Shown piece by piece: positions 48,541-61,050 of a stretch of DNA of 64,000 nt. The notes beneath the pieces are model-generated. The model was not told where the DNA came from. It saw only the letters and a list, made by a program, of their open reading frames with translations, and searched no databases. The stretch comes from Linepithema humile (Eukaryota > Arthropoda > Insecta > Hymenoptera > Formicidae). Made by a program: the position numbers and the translations under genes. The stretch's first letter is position 1, and each line of letters begins with the position of its first letter. Location of the stretch: contig NC_090130.1 of the NCBI RefSeq assembly GCF_040581485.1, positions 21,097,918 through 21,161,917 of the forward strand, given 5' to 3'.

Positions 48541-49025
48541 GTTTGTCAGTCTTTATTTACTCGTATTGATTTCGCAATTTTGAAACATTTCGTTTTCACT
48601 ACAAGCTCTGATTTGTCGAAAATAATGACAATTCCTAAATATACAAATTGCTCTTATTTGCAAATAAATTTACTCATATCGATTTCACAATTTTGGAAAA
48701 TTTCCTTTTTACTGCAAGAGTTCTGATTTATCGAAAATAATAACAATTCTCCAATATACAAATTACTCACTTTTATTGATAAATAAATTTACTCATTTTG
48801 ATCTAATAATTTGACAAAACTTTTCACTACAAACTCTGATTTATGACAAATGATAACAATTCTCAAATTGTTTGCTTTCATTTGCAAATAAATTTGCAAA
48901 TCAATTCGCATTGATCTATCAGAGTTTTTGAAAAATTTTCTTTTTACTACAAACTCTGATTTATCGTGAATAATAACAATTTCCAGATGTAAATGGCTTG
49001 CTCTTATTTGTAAATAAATTTAAAT
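48541..49025 (+). repeat. ~115-bp tandem array, about four diverged units
   Basis: The block TACAA..CTCTGATTT, then TCGAAAATAATAACAATT, then CTTATTTGCAAATAAATTTACTC, then a TTGATTTC..AATTTTG block repeats four times. The CTCTGATTT motif falls at about 48606, 48721, 48834 and 48954, that is spacings of 115, 113 and 120. The array is AT-rich and lacks open frames. Unit divergence suggests it is not being homogenised. Confidence 0.8.
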
Positions 49026-49438
49026 AATGAAGACCATATATAAGCGAGATCTTTTCCTCTATTTATTCTGTCCCACTAATCTACGCAGCTTGGCCGCAGA
49101 ATTTTCACGCTCGGTAATGGCGGGTAACCACGATCCTTCGTCTAGGCGACGTTTGTGCATTATTCACCCACGCACAGGGATGATCCAGCGAACCGTCAAG
49201 GGCAGTAGCAAGTGCAAGAGGGGAAGCAATATTAATTGGCTCGTTTATTGCGACGTGGGTGGCCGCGGGCGCTGGTTTCTCCGTCAACTTTCAGTCGGGG
49301 AGTTAGGTGGCTCGCGTTGTAAGGGTTGCGGGGGTAATCTGGCGCACGACGTGCCGCAGTAAATCACCGCTGGCCTCCCGCTCCGCGCCACTTAACTACC
49401 TTTTCTACCTTCACCTCTTACTCTTTCGCTTCTAAAAG

Positions 49439-49474
<36 letters not shown>

Positions 49475-51670
49475 ACCGTTTACAGTCGAATTGTAATCAC
49501 CGCTGGCGTTTTTCAAATTTGTTGATTATCGTATTCGCCGACAAAATTTCACTTCGTCGCTTGCCCAACAAGTACTCCTCGCTTTCGTAAGTTTATAATC
49601 GTCCGTTTTTTTCTTAAATTTCACGAAAGTCAGTTCTCTGTTGTTTCTCAACGACATACATATGCAGAATTGCTTTTCTCTCCACGCGCTCACGTACAGG
49701 ATGGACACATTTCGTATTATTCGCGCAAGATAATGGCATTTTTAACCGCACGATCGCGTGCCTCTTCGTACTCGTGAAATTCCCCCTACACACTCTCCTT
49801 CGCACGAGCGCTAACGTGACTACATCTTAAACGCATTCTGGAAATTGGCCGCGATATCGACGTCAATTTATCGTCGTCGTGGAACGCGGAACGCCTGGCG
49901 GGAGTTACGCGGCTGGCTTGGCCGCTTGCGCACCACTTGTCGTCGTCGCTACAGTAACGCTCGGTACTAGCGGGTGCGAACATTTGAATAATTCGGCCGT
50001 TTACAGGCGGACTTACAACGATGCTCGCTCGCATACACCAAGATTATGGCCGCTACTTACTGCGTCGTAGCGATCTTCGAAAGCCAGACGGCCGAGACAG
50101 AGAGGGAACCTGGAAAGGAAAGAAAGAGATCAGTCGTGTCCGTTTTCGTGTACCGTGAAAGTGGACGTGACTTTTTTTCAGCGCGTCGACTCTCGCGAGG
50201 TGCTTTATGGCGATCGTTTGCGCGCGGCAAATGGCACAGAAACGAGATCGAATGCTACCGCTCGGTGAACCGTCAAGATTGAAATATGATCGAGGGGCGA
50301 ATGGGTGTTACGGGTCCATTTTATATAAGTGATACGTAAACGTAATTTTATTCGGGAGATTGGAGAGATGCGAATCGATCGGCGGCGACGGCGGCGGGAG
50401 TTTATTACCTACGCGCCGGTGTTTTTCTGTGTGCCAAAATATTTTGTGCTGATTATTCACATCGTACAATGTCATTTACAAAGCGGAACTTTAAGTGGAC
50501 GCGAAATCACGTCGTTCGTTCAAATTTAACGATACTTATCGGCAAACGTGTGCGGCACTGTCCGGCGCACGTTTGTGCAATATGTAAAATTATGAAAATT
50601 CATATCCTCGTTTTGCGAAGAAACAAGGAGTTATGAATCGAAGCGCATAAAAAGATCTGCGGTAGGAATAAAATTAGGCCGCGGGCACCGAGATGGATGG
50701 CATACTCGCTCCGTAGGTATTTATCTTATGCAAATCGTGCAGTGGCGTAGTGAGCGAATCGTTCGACGCCGCGGACGTTTTTGCCAGCGACTGTATCTGA
50801 CACAATTTTGTCACGATGAATTTACATTCAGATGGTGCTATCTAATCCGCAGTAAGTTAAAAAATTTACGGCTTTCGGTAAATCACAGGCGGCGCAGGCT
50901 GCTTACTCCCGCGGGCGGCAGTCCTGTGCATCTGAATTGTTTATGATCCTGCCATAAAACAATGATATGAGAGATTATAACTCAGCGAATGGCGAAGTTC
51001 CTTGTGTATGAGACATTCTCTCACGTTTTCATTCGCGTCGAGTTATACTGTCTCCATTTGTCAGAGATGCTTTGCGCCTACGCTTTTCCCAAAATATATC
51101 GACCTCATGGAATAATCCATTTTTAATAAATACCGATAACTTGTTTTTCTTCTAGCATTTAAAGATTCATAAGAAAAAATTTTCTTCATGATTCAAGTTA
51201 ATGTTTACTGCTATTTTTATGATTTACTATATGTGGAATATTAAAAAAATTGCTTTGTGGTCGTAAAGCGTTGAAGTTATTGTTATTGCGTTCCATTTTG
51301 GTTGTCACTATATCAATTTTACGAAAATATCACGGTTGCAAAAGCACTGCTATTTATAAACGTGTTAGAAAAAAGGGAAGGCGTGTGAAAAGTTAATATT
51401 AAATATAGCATCAATCATTTCACAGGTATCAATGTAAGGGTTCATACATCCATAAATGATGGCTGTCCGTATGAAGGATATTCAATTTCCTGTGTCGTAT
51501 GCAACGTTATATCGATCAACTATACATCCAACAAAGCTCTCGAAACGTACTCCTATATTTCGTGAACTTCGACATATTTTTTTATGTGAAATATTCCACG
51601 CGTATTTTACGCAACGTGAAAATATTTAACGGATTCATTTCAATAAAAATGATCTTTCTGCAAATATACG
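49026..51670. other. Non-coding stretch, no gene recognised
   Basis: CpG-bearing to about 50940, then AT-rich. A (CT)n tract is at 49439-49472. Frames at 49027-49362 and 50046-50282 are ordinary. Confidence 0.5.
49439..49472 (+). repeat. (CT)n microsatellite
   Basis: About seventeen CT units. Confidence 0.95.
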
Positions 51671-51699
51671 AATATATATATATATATATATATATATAT
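51671..51699 (+). repeat. (TA)n microsatellite
   Basis: About fourteen uninterrupted AT units. Confidence 0.95.
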
Positions 51700-51904
51700 T
51701 TCGTATCGCTACATTTTTAATATCGATATGTAAACATCGATAAGTTTTAATAATTAAAGTTGTTTTTTTGGCAAAAATACGAGGCTTTTGCACCGCTCGC
51801 TATTTTTTCCCCGATATTCTTTCCGCCGACGTTGTTACGCCACTGAGTCGTAATTTACCCGGAGCGTTTATGGCATTGTTGTGAAGCAGTGCTTGGCGTC
51901 GTCT

Positions 51905-52041
51905 TATAAAACCAATTTCGCGGGTATTATGCAAGCTGTCAGTCCTGTAGGTGAGTTATGGCAAACGTAGCCTGCAGCACAAACATGTATTATCGTCTAC
52001 CAGCGATCCTTATATTTGCATCAACAACATTCGCGTTATAA
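51905..52041 (+). promoter_or_regulatory. Weak TATA/initiator pair before a 27-codon frame
   Basis: TATAAAA at 51905-51911 is followed by GTCAGTCC, an arthropod-type initiator, with the A at 51941. The spacing of 36 bases is longer than the usual 24-32. An ATG at 51958 opens a 27-codon frame whose second half (MYYRLPAILIFASTTFA) resembles a short hydrophobic signal sequence, stopping at 52041. A good donor-like GTGAGT lies at 51951. It could be the start of a secreted-protein gene, but no continuation is seen. Confidence 0.15.
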
Positions 52042-55000
52042 TTTGAAATTACTGCTTCTTGTCTCTGGTGTAACATATGTTATCAATCTGTTTTCCACGC
52101 GCACATATTGCCACAAGGATCTCGATTTATCGCACGTGTATTTAATTTGAAGTAAAATTGTAATATCGAATCAAACTGTTCCAGTTAAGAAGTTAAAAAA
52201 ATAATTGTAAATTTTATTTGTGCAAATAATTTCGTCATTGTAGCAAACGGTCGTTCAGCACGAATATAAATTATTCTAAGCTTTCGGAATGCAATTTTAT
52301 ATTCACGAAATGCGACTGTTAATATAAAATACGGAGTGTATCTGTGAAATTCTCTTATTCACGACACAGCTCACTCCGTTATTCCTGTTTACGGACGGAT
52401 TCATAAGCGCGCGCGGAGCAGGATAGATAGGTGGAAGTTATTCTGACCATTTCTCAAAGATCGATTGGTCAATAAACCAGCGTGTATACTCCTCACAGCG
52501 GCAGGCAGACGACCGGTATCTGAACGTCGTGTTTAACTCCATTGGAATATACGACGCTATATCCGGAATTTCGTTCCAGACCGTTAAGACACTAGATTCC
52601 ACTTTATCGGCACTGTAATGGTTATATAGCCGTTAAAGTTGCCCCTCATACAACTTTTCCAATCTTATCTTCACGTATGGGTTTCCCCTCTCCCACCCTC
52701 TTGCTCTCACCCTCCCCCCCCCCAATCTTCGCCCGGTCTTCCCCATCGGCGAGGAAAAGCGGAAAGGATTTAGTTAAATTGGACTGCATGCGAGGAGTCG
52801 TCGGTGAGATTTGTTCGAGCATCAGAGAGCGCTGACCGTTGTAAAAGTGTTCCCTGCAAGGGCGCGGGCGTGGGCAAGAGGATTGAACGGGCGATCGGGG
52901 GGCGGGAGAGGAAAAAACGTCTTTCACCTTTCTTTCTATTTGGGGTTGCCATTGAGCGCGCGGTGACCAGGCTGTCGATACGTGCTCGGCATCCAAGCAC
53001 GGTTCTCCCACCTACTTCTCCAATGACCGGACTCGTGATTGTATGGTATTTCTTGTTAGATTGCTGGAATCTGCCTAAGTCGATTCGTTCTCCGACCAGC
53101 TCCTTCAAAGGTATTCCCGTGGCTCTTACCGTTTGTCGATATTTGCACGTTTATTGATATCCGGAATCGAGCCGATCGCGGCGTGATGCTTAGTGACGAC
53201 GGGCGCGTCGTGATTCAATTAACATTCATGCTTGAATTTAATGCATTTCCAATGGTTAAACATTTATGGCATTTATTATTAATTATAGAAATTTTATTAA
53301 TTATAAATGTTCATGGCGTATATCTGTTTTTCTTGTCGTAAATATTGATTTTGTAAATGGTGAAAATGCTGTTGGTGAATCGTCACTCATTTTGAGAAAT
53401 GTGAAAACACAATGTAATTTGCGATACAAAATAATATATCGATCGCGCGCGTATATATAGCGCATTTCATCATAATTTATGTACTAAATTTTTATTCATG
53501 TCAAATATTTACAAATGTAGCAATTATATTGTCAAACCGCAATTCATGTACCGTAGCAATACGTTGTTTATATTTCGCGCACATTGTCTCATTGTGCGGC
53601 GTAAATTGAAAGGAATCAACCGAGTGCAAATTAAAAGCCTTTCATCGATCCACTTGAAACACGCGTTATCGAATGCAAATGCAAAGGTGTGGCAATCTGA
53701 TTCAATTCAAGTAACACACTTTTAATCGTAAAGCAACATCTGTTCATATGTTATTTCATACGCTACCCACGTGATCGCGAAGGAAAACGGAATTGTGTTT
53801 GAAATATCGTTGTGCGCCGAGTAGGAGCAAACTTGCTAAATGTTAGTGCCGTTGCTGTCTTTGTGCCAAGACGGAACAATTCTATGGAGTCGATTACGGT
53901 CAGTCGGTGTAGCTAATCGCCAATTTCATAATCGCCCATTAGTGCTCCGGTTATAAAGGACCGTTAGATCGCGAAGTATGGCCGTAATGTAAGCTAATTC
54001 CGCAACCGTTATGGATCCAAGTAATTCGGTTGGGGCTATGAGCGAGGTGCATAAGCGCTGTTAAGTTGCATAATGTGACCTGCATTTAGCGTTGACCATT
54101 AGCCCCGAAATTGGAGCGAGCATAACGTATGACTTGATGCGTCAAAGGCGACAGAGTATAATTTATGGCGACAGAGTAAAAGATTGATGTACTAAACGAA
54201 TAAAAATGTATGTGATAAAATGAATAAAAATAATTCATCTGAATGTAAAAACAGTGTTATTTGTTGAAGTACCGTTCTTAAGTATTCCGAGTAAATATCA
54301 CGCAGTTTCACAATCTTGGAGATTTCTTCGGTTCTCGATAATTAAATACGAATTATATAATAATCTTTGGCGCAATTAAAATTGTACCCGATGCGTACAG
54401 TGAAAAACTGATTACACACAACGCCGGTACGTCGTTAAATTGATCGACGAGACTAATCATCCATCTTCTGACTAATGACTTGTTTATGAAAGTTTCTTAT
54501 GACGCGAATCAATCTTATCCTTCATAGACACTGCTAAACTAGGTGGATAAGCACGGCGGAGCGCGAAGACTACCGCTCTCTCCGTCCGGCGAGCCGGGCA
54601 ACGTGTCGCGACTAATGGGGTGAAAATCACTTAACCCCTCGTCAGTGCGCCCCGAACGCGCGTTATTCAATTCGCGCTTAAGCCAACGATAATAACATCA
54701 GCCGGCAGCAGGCGGCGCGCGAAGTCGAGGGCTGACGTAGCGTTGAAGATTTACGGGCACCGGCCGGGGCATGCATCCTGTATGAATGGCGGGGCAGCTT
54801 GTAATAATTCAACTCCGCGGCCACACCTCGGCCACTTCCCGTCTGCAGTCTGGCAGGGCACGACCACCGAGCGGACTGCTGTACTCCGCTGCGGAGGGAT
54901 TTCCGGTAGCTGCGCGGTCGACATCTCTCCTCCTCCCTTCGCAGCCTCCCCCGTGCGCGCCTTCTCTGTCCCGCCGCCCCGAATCGCCTCTCACTCCCTC

Positions 55001-57253
55001 TCTCGCTTCTCGCGAAGTGACACGCGCACATGCATTCACGTACGTTCTCTCTCTCGTTCGCTCTCCCATCGTTCCCCTCCTCCCCCCCCCCCCGCTCTCT
55101 CCCTTTTCCTCTCCTTCCATCCCGTTACATCCACGCCCCCCGACAACCACCCTTATCCGAGAGAGCCCGGAGCCCGAGAGAGCGAAGAGCTCTGATATAT
55201 CGGCCGCACACATTGCACTGGATGGAACGCAATATGTCCGCCGAGAAAGGCAATAACCATTAGGTCCCGAGAAAACTGCCCCATTTCAAACGACACGAAC
55301 GGTCGAATATCAGGAAATTTATATCTGGTAGCCTCTCGCCTGCCTCCCGCAACTCCCCCGCGTCCCGTCCGCCCACCTACGTTCCCTTCGGCGAACCGGA
55401 GAGTGCGAGTCGTAGAGATCGGGGCTGGCGTTGGAGACTTCCAGACGTACCGTGTAGAGTGGAAGAGTGGGTTATAAACGTGCAGGCAACTTGCCGCGGC
55501 CAAGTTCGGCGAGGGGGTCTCGGCTCGCTCGCGCTGCTCACCCGCGCTTTATACGATCGGATATGAAGTGGCGGTCACGTGCTTCGTGGCCAACCGACGA
55601 CGTTACCCACTCGGTTACACGAGCCGCGATCGACTGTACCGGAGGGGGCTCTCCAGACATCAGTCGGTCCATTTAGTCGCCCGAAGTATTTCGGAGCCGA
55701 GATTATGGCAACCGGGCGGCGAGGGTTGTACGACGCCTCCTTCTCTTATCGCGATGCAACGGCTGGGCTGGAAATTAAGCCTGCGAGCTTTGTAAGATTC
55801 GACGGTTTAATCGCCCCTCGCTTTGGTTCGTGAAAAAAAAGATTTATACAGTACAATGATTTATATACAGATCGCGAAGGAAAAAAAAAAAAGACCGCAA
55901 TACTGCTTAGAGATAATTTAGCAACCGGAGTCGCGCTATTAATGCGTAAATCTTTATACACGCTTTCACAGCGTCTTAAGTTATAACTCAACCGTGAAGA
56001 GGGATTCTATTACCACCGTGACGTAATCTACGGTTTCCGAGGTCCGAATATTTATGTTGTCGATAAAAGATAAACACATTATCCACACGTTATAAACGAC
56101 GGATTTACGGGCCGAGCTGAAGCGTAGGCGTCGCGCCGTCGACCACTGGAGAAATATTACACATTGCTCTTTCCGCGCGACGACGGCCGAGAGCTGTCGC
56201 GTAACAAATGTCCGCGCCCGACACTCATAAACCAGACTCATACTAAAAGCCTTCGTCGTCCTTGCTCCGCGTATTTTCGTGCGCGGGAATCTCGGATCTA
56301 CTTTATGTCTCGTTTTCACGTATTTCAGTGGATAGATGCAGCTATTTTTTGAATCAAATTCTACAAGAGCGTCGGTATCAATGCTGTGAATATTTTAAAA
56401 ATTCTTGGAATAAAATATAGATTTTGCATCAATGTAAATTTTGGAGAATTCAAGATCGATTCAAGATTTCTGAAATTGCTAAAGTTCTTCTATTTTAACT
56501 ACAACGCAAGATGAGTGCAGCGTTTGCCAGCACAACAAGACAACACGCGTTCACGAGTAATCTTTCAATGGAAAAAAAATCAACAAATTGAAATAAAATT
56601 TATTGCCATATCTATCTTACTCGCCTGATTTAGCTTTGATCTGACTTCCATTTCCACGGATAAAAAAAATTCCTTTCTCGAAGAAGCTTTTTGTCGAATG
56701 AAGAAGCGAAGGGAGCAGTTAACGGATATTTTGCGAGTCTTGACGAATCGGAGTTTCATAATGATACAATTTTGGAGCTTTGGGGCATCGTTAGTTTAAA
56801 TGCATAAAAAGAGGAAAAATTATATTAACAGTAAAAATAATTTCGAAAAGATAGAAACTGCTTCCCTACTTTGTTTCAAAAATTCCTCAATTGATCCATG
56901 TATATTATTTTGTGCTCGAATATATTAAATTTCGATAATAACAGCTATCTTGAAAATGTATCGCGTCTATCCCCGACTTCAATGTAGTAGCCTTTAAGTT
57001 TTGTATTCCCGCGGTGAATACCTGCTCGTCACGCGTATTCTGGCGTGTAACGATGACAGCTTTTGAACGCGATAGCTAAAGGATGCACGTCGGACAAATG
57101 GTATTATCCGCGGTATACCTAATTTAGAACACAATGAAGGTTGAATAATCGCATGACGTCCCCGACGGCGTTCGGGGGAGATAGAACGCCACATTAAGAG
57201 GCGAGAATCGACGTGTCCGCGGTATGTCGTAACCGTCGCGGCACGAAGGGCAT
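52042..57253. other. Non-coding stretch, no gene recognised
   Basis: AT-rich at 52042-52380 and 53200-54500, CpG-dense at 54550-55680. Stop-poor, proline/serine-rich frames on both strands near 54678-55503 come from C- and CT-rich sequence, including a C12 run at 55082-55093. Imperfect inverted AT-rich arms (AACATTTAT / ATAAATGTT) lie at 53259-53311. Confidence 0.5.
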
Positions 57254-57287
57254 GAAAAAGGGGGGAGGGGGGGGAGGGAGAGGGCGA
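57254..57287 (+). repeat. G-rich tract with strong G-quadruplex potential
   Basis: G-runs of 6, 8, 3 and 3 are separated by A, A and AGA, fitting the G3N1-7 pattern four times. Confidence 0.8.
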
Positions 57288-60061
57288 GTCGGGTGCAGCG
57301 CGCTGGTCTGCGGACAGAAATTGCTTTTCCCCTATAAGGCGCCATTATCACGCACCATCTTGCTCGAATGGCTCCGTAAAATGCCAAACCGGGAACTCGG
57401 GTATTGCTGTGTCCAGCGCTGCGGTCAGCTCCGACCGTGGCAAAAACTCCTCCGCCGCCCCTTGAACCCCCGCCGCTTCCGTCCCGCCGCCCTTTCCGCA
57501 GACCGTGCGATTGTGCGGCGAAATTGTGGTTGTTCTTTCTCCTCTCGTGTGTCCGCGTGTCCTCTTTACATCGCCTGCGATCGCCGTCGTCCTTCCTGAA
57601 GCGGGGCGGGCGCGCGCGCGCGAGAGCACTTTTCTTCGAGGGTGTCGGAGTACATGAGCGAACGTGTGGAGAAAGGAGAACGTCAGTTGGCGCTGCGAGA
57701 AAAAGGGGAAAAGAGTCGGCGGGAAAAAGAGAGCGGGATATCGGTGTAATATCAGCGGACACAATGTACGCCGCAGCGAAAACGTAACGATACGACTTTT
57801 GCCAAATGATGCCGTTCATTTAGCTCTCCGTGGGACGCGGCGGATATCTTTCGGGTGAAATGTTAATAACACACATTTTTGCTCGCGATACAACAAGTCC
57901 CCGGCAGCCGTTACATCGCTCCAGCTGCTTGTACCAGCGCTCATTGCTTAATAATCGACGCGCGTCGTCTCATCTCGTGATTTATTATACGTTAATAGAA
58001 TACGTCTATAGAAATTGCACCGGCCGCTTGCAGCGCAAGATAATTTCGCCTCTTTTCTCTCCGGCTATTCTAGACTAATGAAGAGTTGACGGAGACGAAA
58101 CGGCCTTATTTACGGCAATGCTGAAATTCTATGCAGCGCCCCACACAGATGTCGGATAGTCTATGCGCGCTGCACCGTCATAGCTGCACAATACGAATTC
58201 ATCCGCACCTCCCGCCGCGCTGCCGTGAATTCCGGCGTGCCACCGTCGTTGTGGGAGACGCAGTCAATATCTATCGCCTTTCACTCTGCCGCCACGAGCT
58301 GTCTAACTAAAATTAATTACTCGTCCCATAGCTGCGCCGTCGTTGTACGAAACATCATCGAACGCCAGCTATTTATAACCTCATGGCAAGCGGAGTCGGA
58401 CTTCAGCTTGTGTGCATTGTTGAAATATGCGCATCTTTCAGATAAGTTATGGACCATTCCTCGCCCGAAAACAATTATAGCCTCGATGCTATACATGTGA
58501 GGAACGTTGCTGCTTCCTTTAAAGAATCTGTCAGCTATGATTAACTATTCTGTCATCGTTAAATTACGTATTACAAATAGCAGTGATGTTTTATTTCACA
58601 CTTGAAAATTATTGTTATTGACTTATAATAATAGTACTACTATCTATTATCTTGTACGGTTCATAAATAAAAAATAAATGGCTGAACACTCAAGAGTTAT
58701 TAAAAATATCATTTTTCCCATCAAAATAATATTTCTTTTATGTACACAATAAAGATTAAAATTTACCTGTTAGTGAAATTGTTAAGAATTCATAATAATA
58801 AAATTATCTTACATAATTATTATTATCTCATACAATTAAATGTTATACGAAAAGATTCTTAATTTTTTTTCACATGGAAAGTTAATTTACTAATATTAAA
58901 AAAAAATATTTATTTTGGATTTCTCATTTATAAATGTTGAATAATAACCGTTTATCGTTAATACATGATCGGAGATTGGCACATGTATGCGCGCGCTGGA
59001 ATATTTACCTTACCCATAAATGACGTAATACCGGGGGTGAGAAACTTTCTGAAATCTCATAAGCTTACAAGAGTAAATTTTACAATCGCCATTCCTACCT
59101 CCCAAACTTCTGCCTTTCAAATCCCCCTATACAGTTAAGCAATCTTCGAAAAGCGCCAAATATATATTTCGTTCTACGACGTAGAGGACTAGACCAGGAA
59201 GCAATACCGCCCACGATCGTACGCGAACGAAATCGAAAAACTTTCAATCCTCAAAGGAGCTATCGTTAGAAATTCGATCAATAAGTGTTATATGTGTCGC
59301 GAGATATCGCGTGACAATATAGTTGTACCCTTGAGATGTAGTGTCATGTAGAAATGATAATGTAATAATTATCAGCTGTCTCTCAAGAAAATGTTTCCGT
59401 AATCAGAGTCAGCGACATGTACTTTCTTTCGCATTTTAAAACCGCGACATTCACATCAGCACGATTTTAAAGAATATAAAAAGTCTGCGCCTTCTCTTTT
59501 CAATGCAGTTATACCTGAGGAGGATTTTTTATATAATTCGCGAAGACTACTCTCCAACTGACATGTTGCACTTTGAATGTCTTCTGTATAAGCCGCTTTT
59601 CGTTTATCCGTGTCCATCGCAATTAAAAGTGACACTTTGGTATAACAACTTTGCCGTTCGAGTTGAAATAAACATTTGCATGTTGCTCGCCGAGGTAGAA
59701 GAAAAAATTAACGGCGCTCCGTAACGGCGGTCGGGATGATCCATAAAAAAAAGGGGCGAATCGGCCGCATGTTACGCAGCAGTAAACCGGATCGATGGTC
59801 GGCCGCGGTACCGAGCGCCGAGAGATGGAAGCGCTCAGCGTGAATATTGAGACGTTCATTAGCGGTGGGTACGCTCGCAGCGTGAGTCGCTAGGCGCGGT
59901 GGTGTTACGTGTGGTCACGGGGAGAAAGGGGGATGGGGACCACCATTGATGGGTGATGAAGGGTCGTCCCCTGCGGCGGCGGCCTTTGCAGCACCCGTGA
60001 CGCGCGGCACGGCTCCGCATGATGCACATACCGCTGCCACGGCCGCCGCGCGGCGTCCGTG
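57288..60061. other. Non-coding stretch with CpG-dense left part
   Basis: The CpG-dense part (to about 57860) carries the longest ATG frame of the window on the minus strand (57124-57819, 231 codons). It is arginine/glycine/serine-rich with no domain, and long frames overlap it in other phases. 58500-58980 is very AT-rich. No RNA gene was seen. Confidence 0.5.
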
Positions 60062-60082
60062 CTCTCTCTCTCTCTCTCTCTC
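60062..60082 (+). repeat. (CT)n microsatellite
   Basis: About ten CT units. Confidence 0.95.
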
Positions 60083-60216
60083 GGTATTCCGATGTTTCGT
60101 GAAGCGCGAGCTCGATATTTTTATTCATATTTACTATCATTTCTTTCCTTCCACTTTCTACTTCTCGTACACCTTTTCGAGCGTTTTCCAGTTCACGTCA
60201 CATTTCACGCTTCGTG

Positions 60217-60250
60217 TATATAAATTCGTCCGTTCCGAAACATCCAGTCG
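60217..60250 (+). promoter_or_regulatory. Candidate TATA-initiator core promoter
   Basis: TATATAAA at 60217-60224 is followed by ATCCAGTCGAG, with the initiator A at 60246. The TATA box therefore starts at -29, the expected distance. The initiator has C rather than T at -2 compared with TCAGTY. No recognisable gene follows; the next ATG (near 60341) opens only 18 codons. Confidence 0.2.
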
Positions 60251-60685
60251 AGAAGATATTATTGATTTCTCATTTGTGAAAGAGGACTTAATTATAAAAA
60301 AATTTAATAACGGTAAAAGGAACCTGAGTCATTTTTTAAATGCACGCGGATTTCTTTGCGCCAGGACTTGGCGTCGATATACGCGATTCTAATTGAAATC
60401 GCGGGAAAGTGTTAATTGCATGACACGACTAATATGAGAAGAAAGGATTAGAATCAGCGGCTTGTAACCGCTAAATGTTCACCGGTCTTTTTATCTCGTT
60501 CCTCCCGTTGTGTCCCGAATTTATTAGCCGAACAAAATTTTCGAGCATTCATTTCGATTCCGCTTTCATCATGTTTGCATTCGATCCGTTCACTTTCACC
60601 ACGATCTTCATGTTCTCATACGCTTCGCCTCGTCTCTTTCTCCTCTCCGTTTCTTTTTATAAGCCATATCCAGCGTCTTCCAACG

Positions 60686-60708
60686 AGCGCTCGCTCGCTC
60701 GCTCGCTC
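60686..60708 (+). repeat. (GCTC)n microsatellite
   Basis: About five GCTC/CTCG units. Confidence 0.9.
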
Positions 60709-61025
60709 CACATACCGCCTTCGAGGCATCATTAGCCGGCATTGTGCTCGCAACACGCATACCCACTCGAGGTAAGAGTTACCGCGACACCCGCTGCGCC
60801 GGCGAGATCTGCGATAGAGTTAATGATGCTGGGACCGCGGCGATTTAACAATAAGCCGCATTATTTACAGTCGGCTCTCGGCTCCATTACCACCGGTTGT
60901 CCGCCTCACCTGGTCGCGGTTCTTTCTCCTTTTCTCTCTTTCTCTCTCTCTCGTTCCCTCGCTCTCCATCTCGCTCGCTCGCACTCGCGGCTTCCGTCGC
61001 CGTCTCTCTGTTACCTCACGTTCTC

Positions 61026-61050
61026 GCCGCCGCCGCCGCCGCCGCCGGCC
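61026..61050 (+). repeat. (GCC)n microsatellite
   Basis: Seven to eight GCC units. Confidence 0.9.

Noticed and set aside
57124..57819. Longest ATG reading frame, 231 codons, minus strand
   Set aside because: It lies in CpG- and G-rich sequence where stops are rare. Long frames overlap it in other phases and on the other strand, the product is Arg/Gly/Ser-rich without a domain, and no splice or promoter context supports it.
59949..60392. Plus-strand frame beginning MGDEGSSPAAAAFAAP
   Set aside because: The start looks protein-like, but the ATG context is weak (T at -3). The frame runs straight through a (CT)n microsatellite into AT-rich sequence of ordinary composition.
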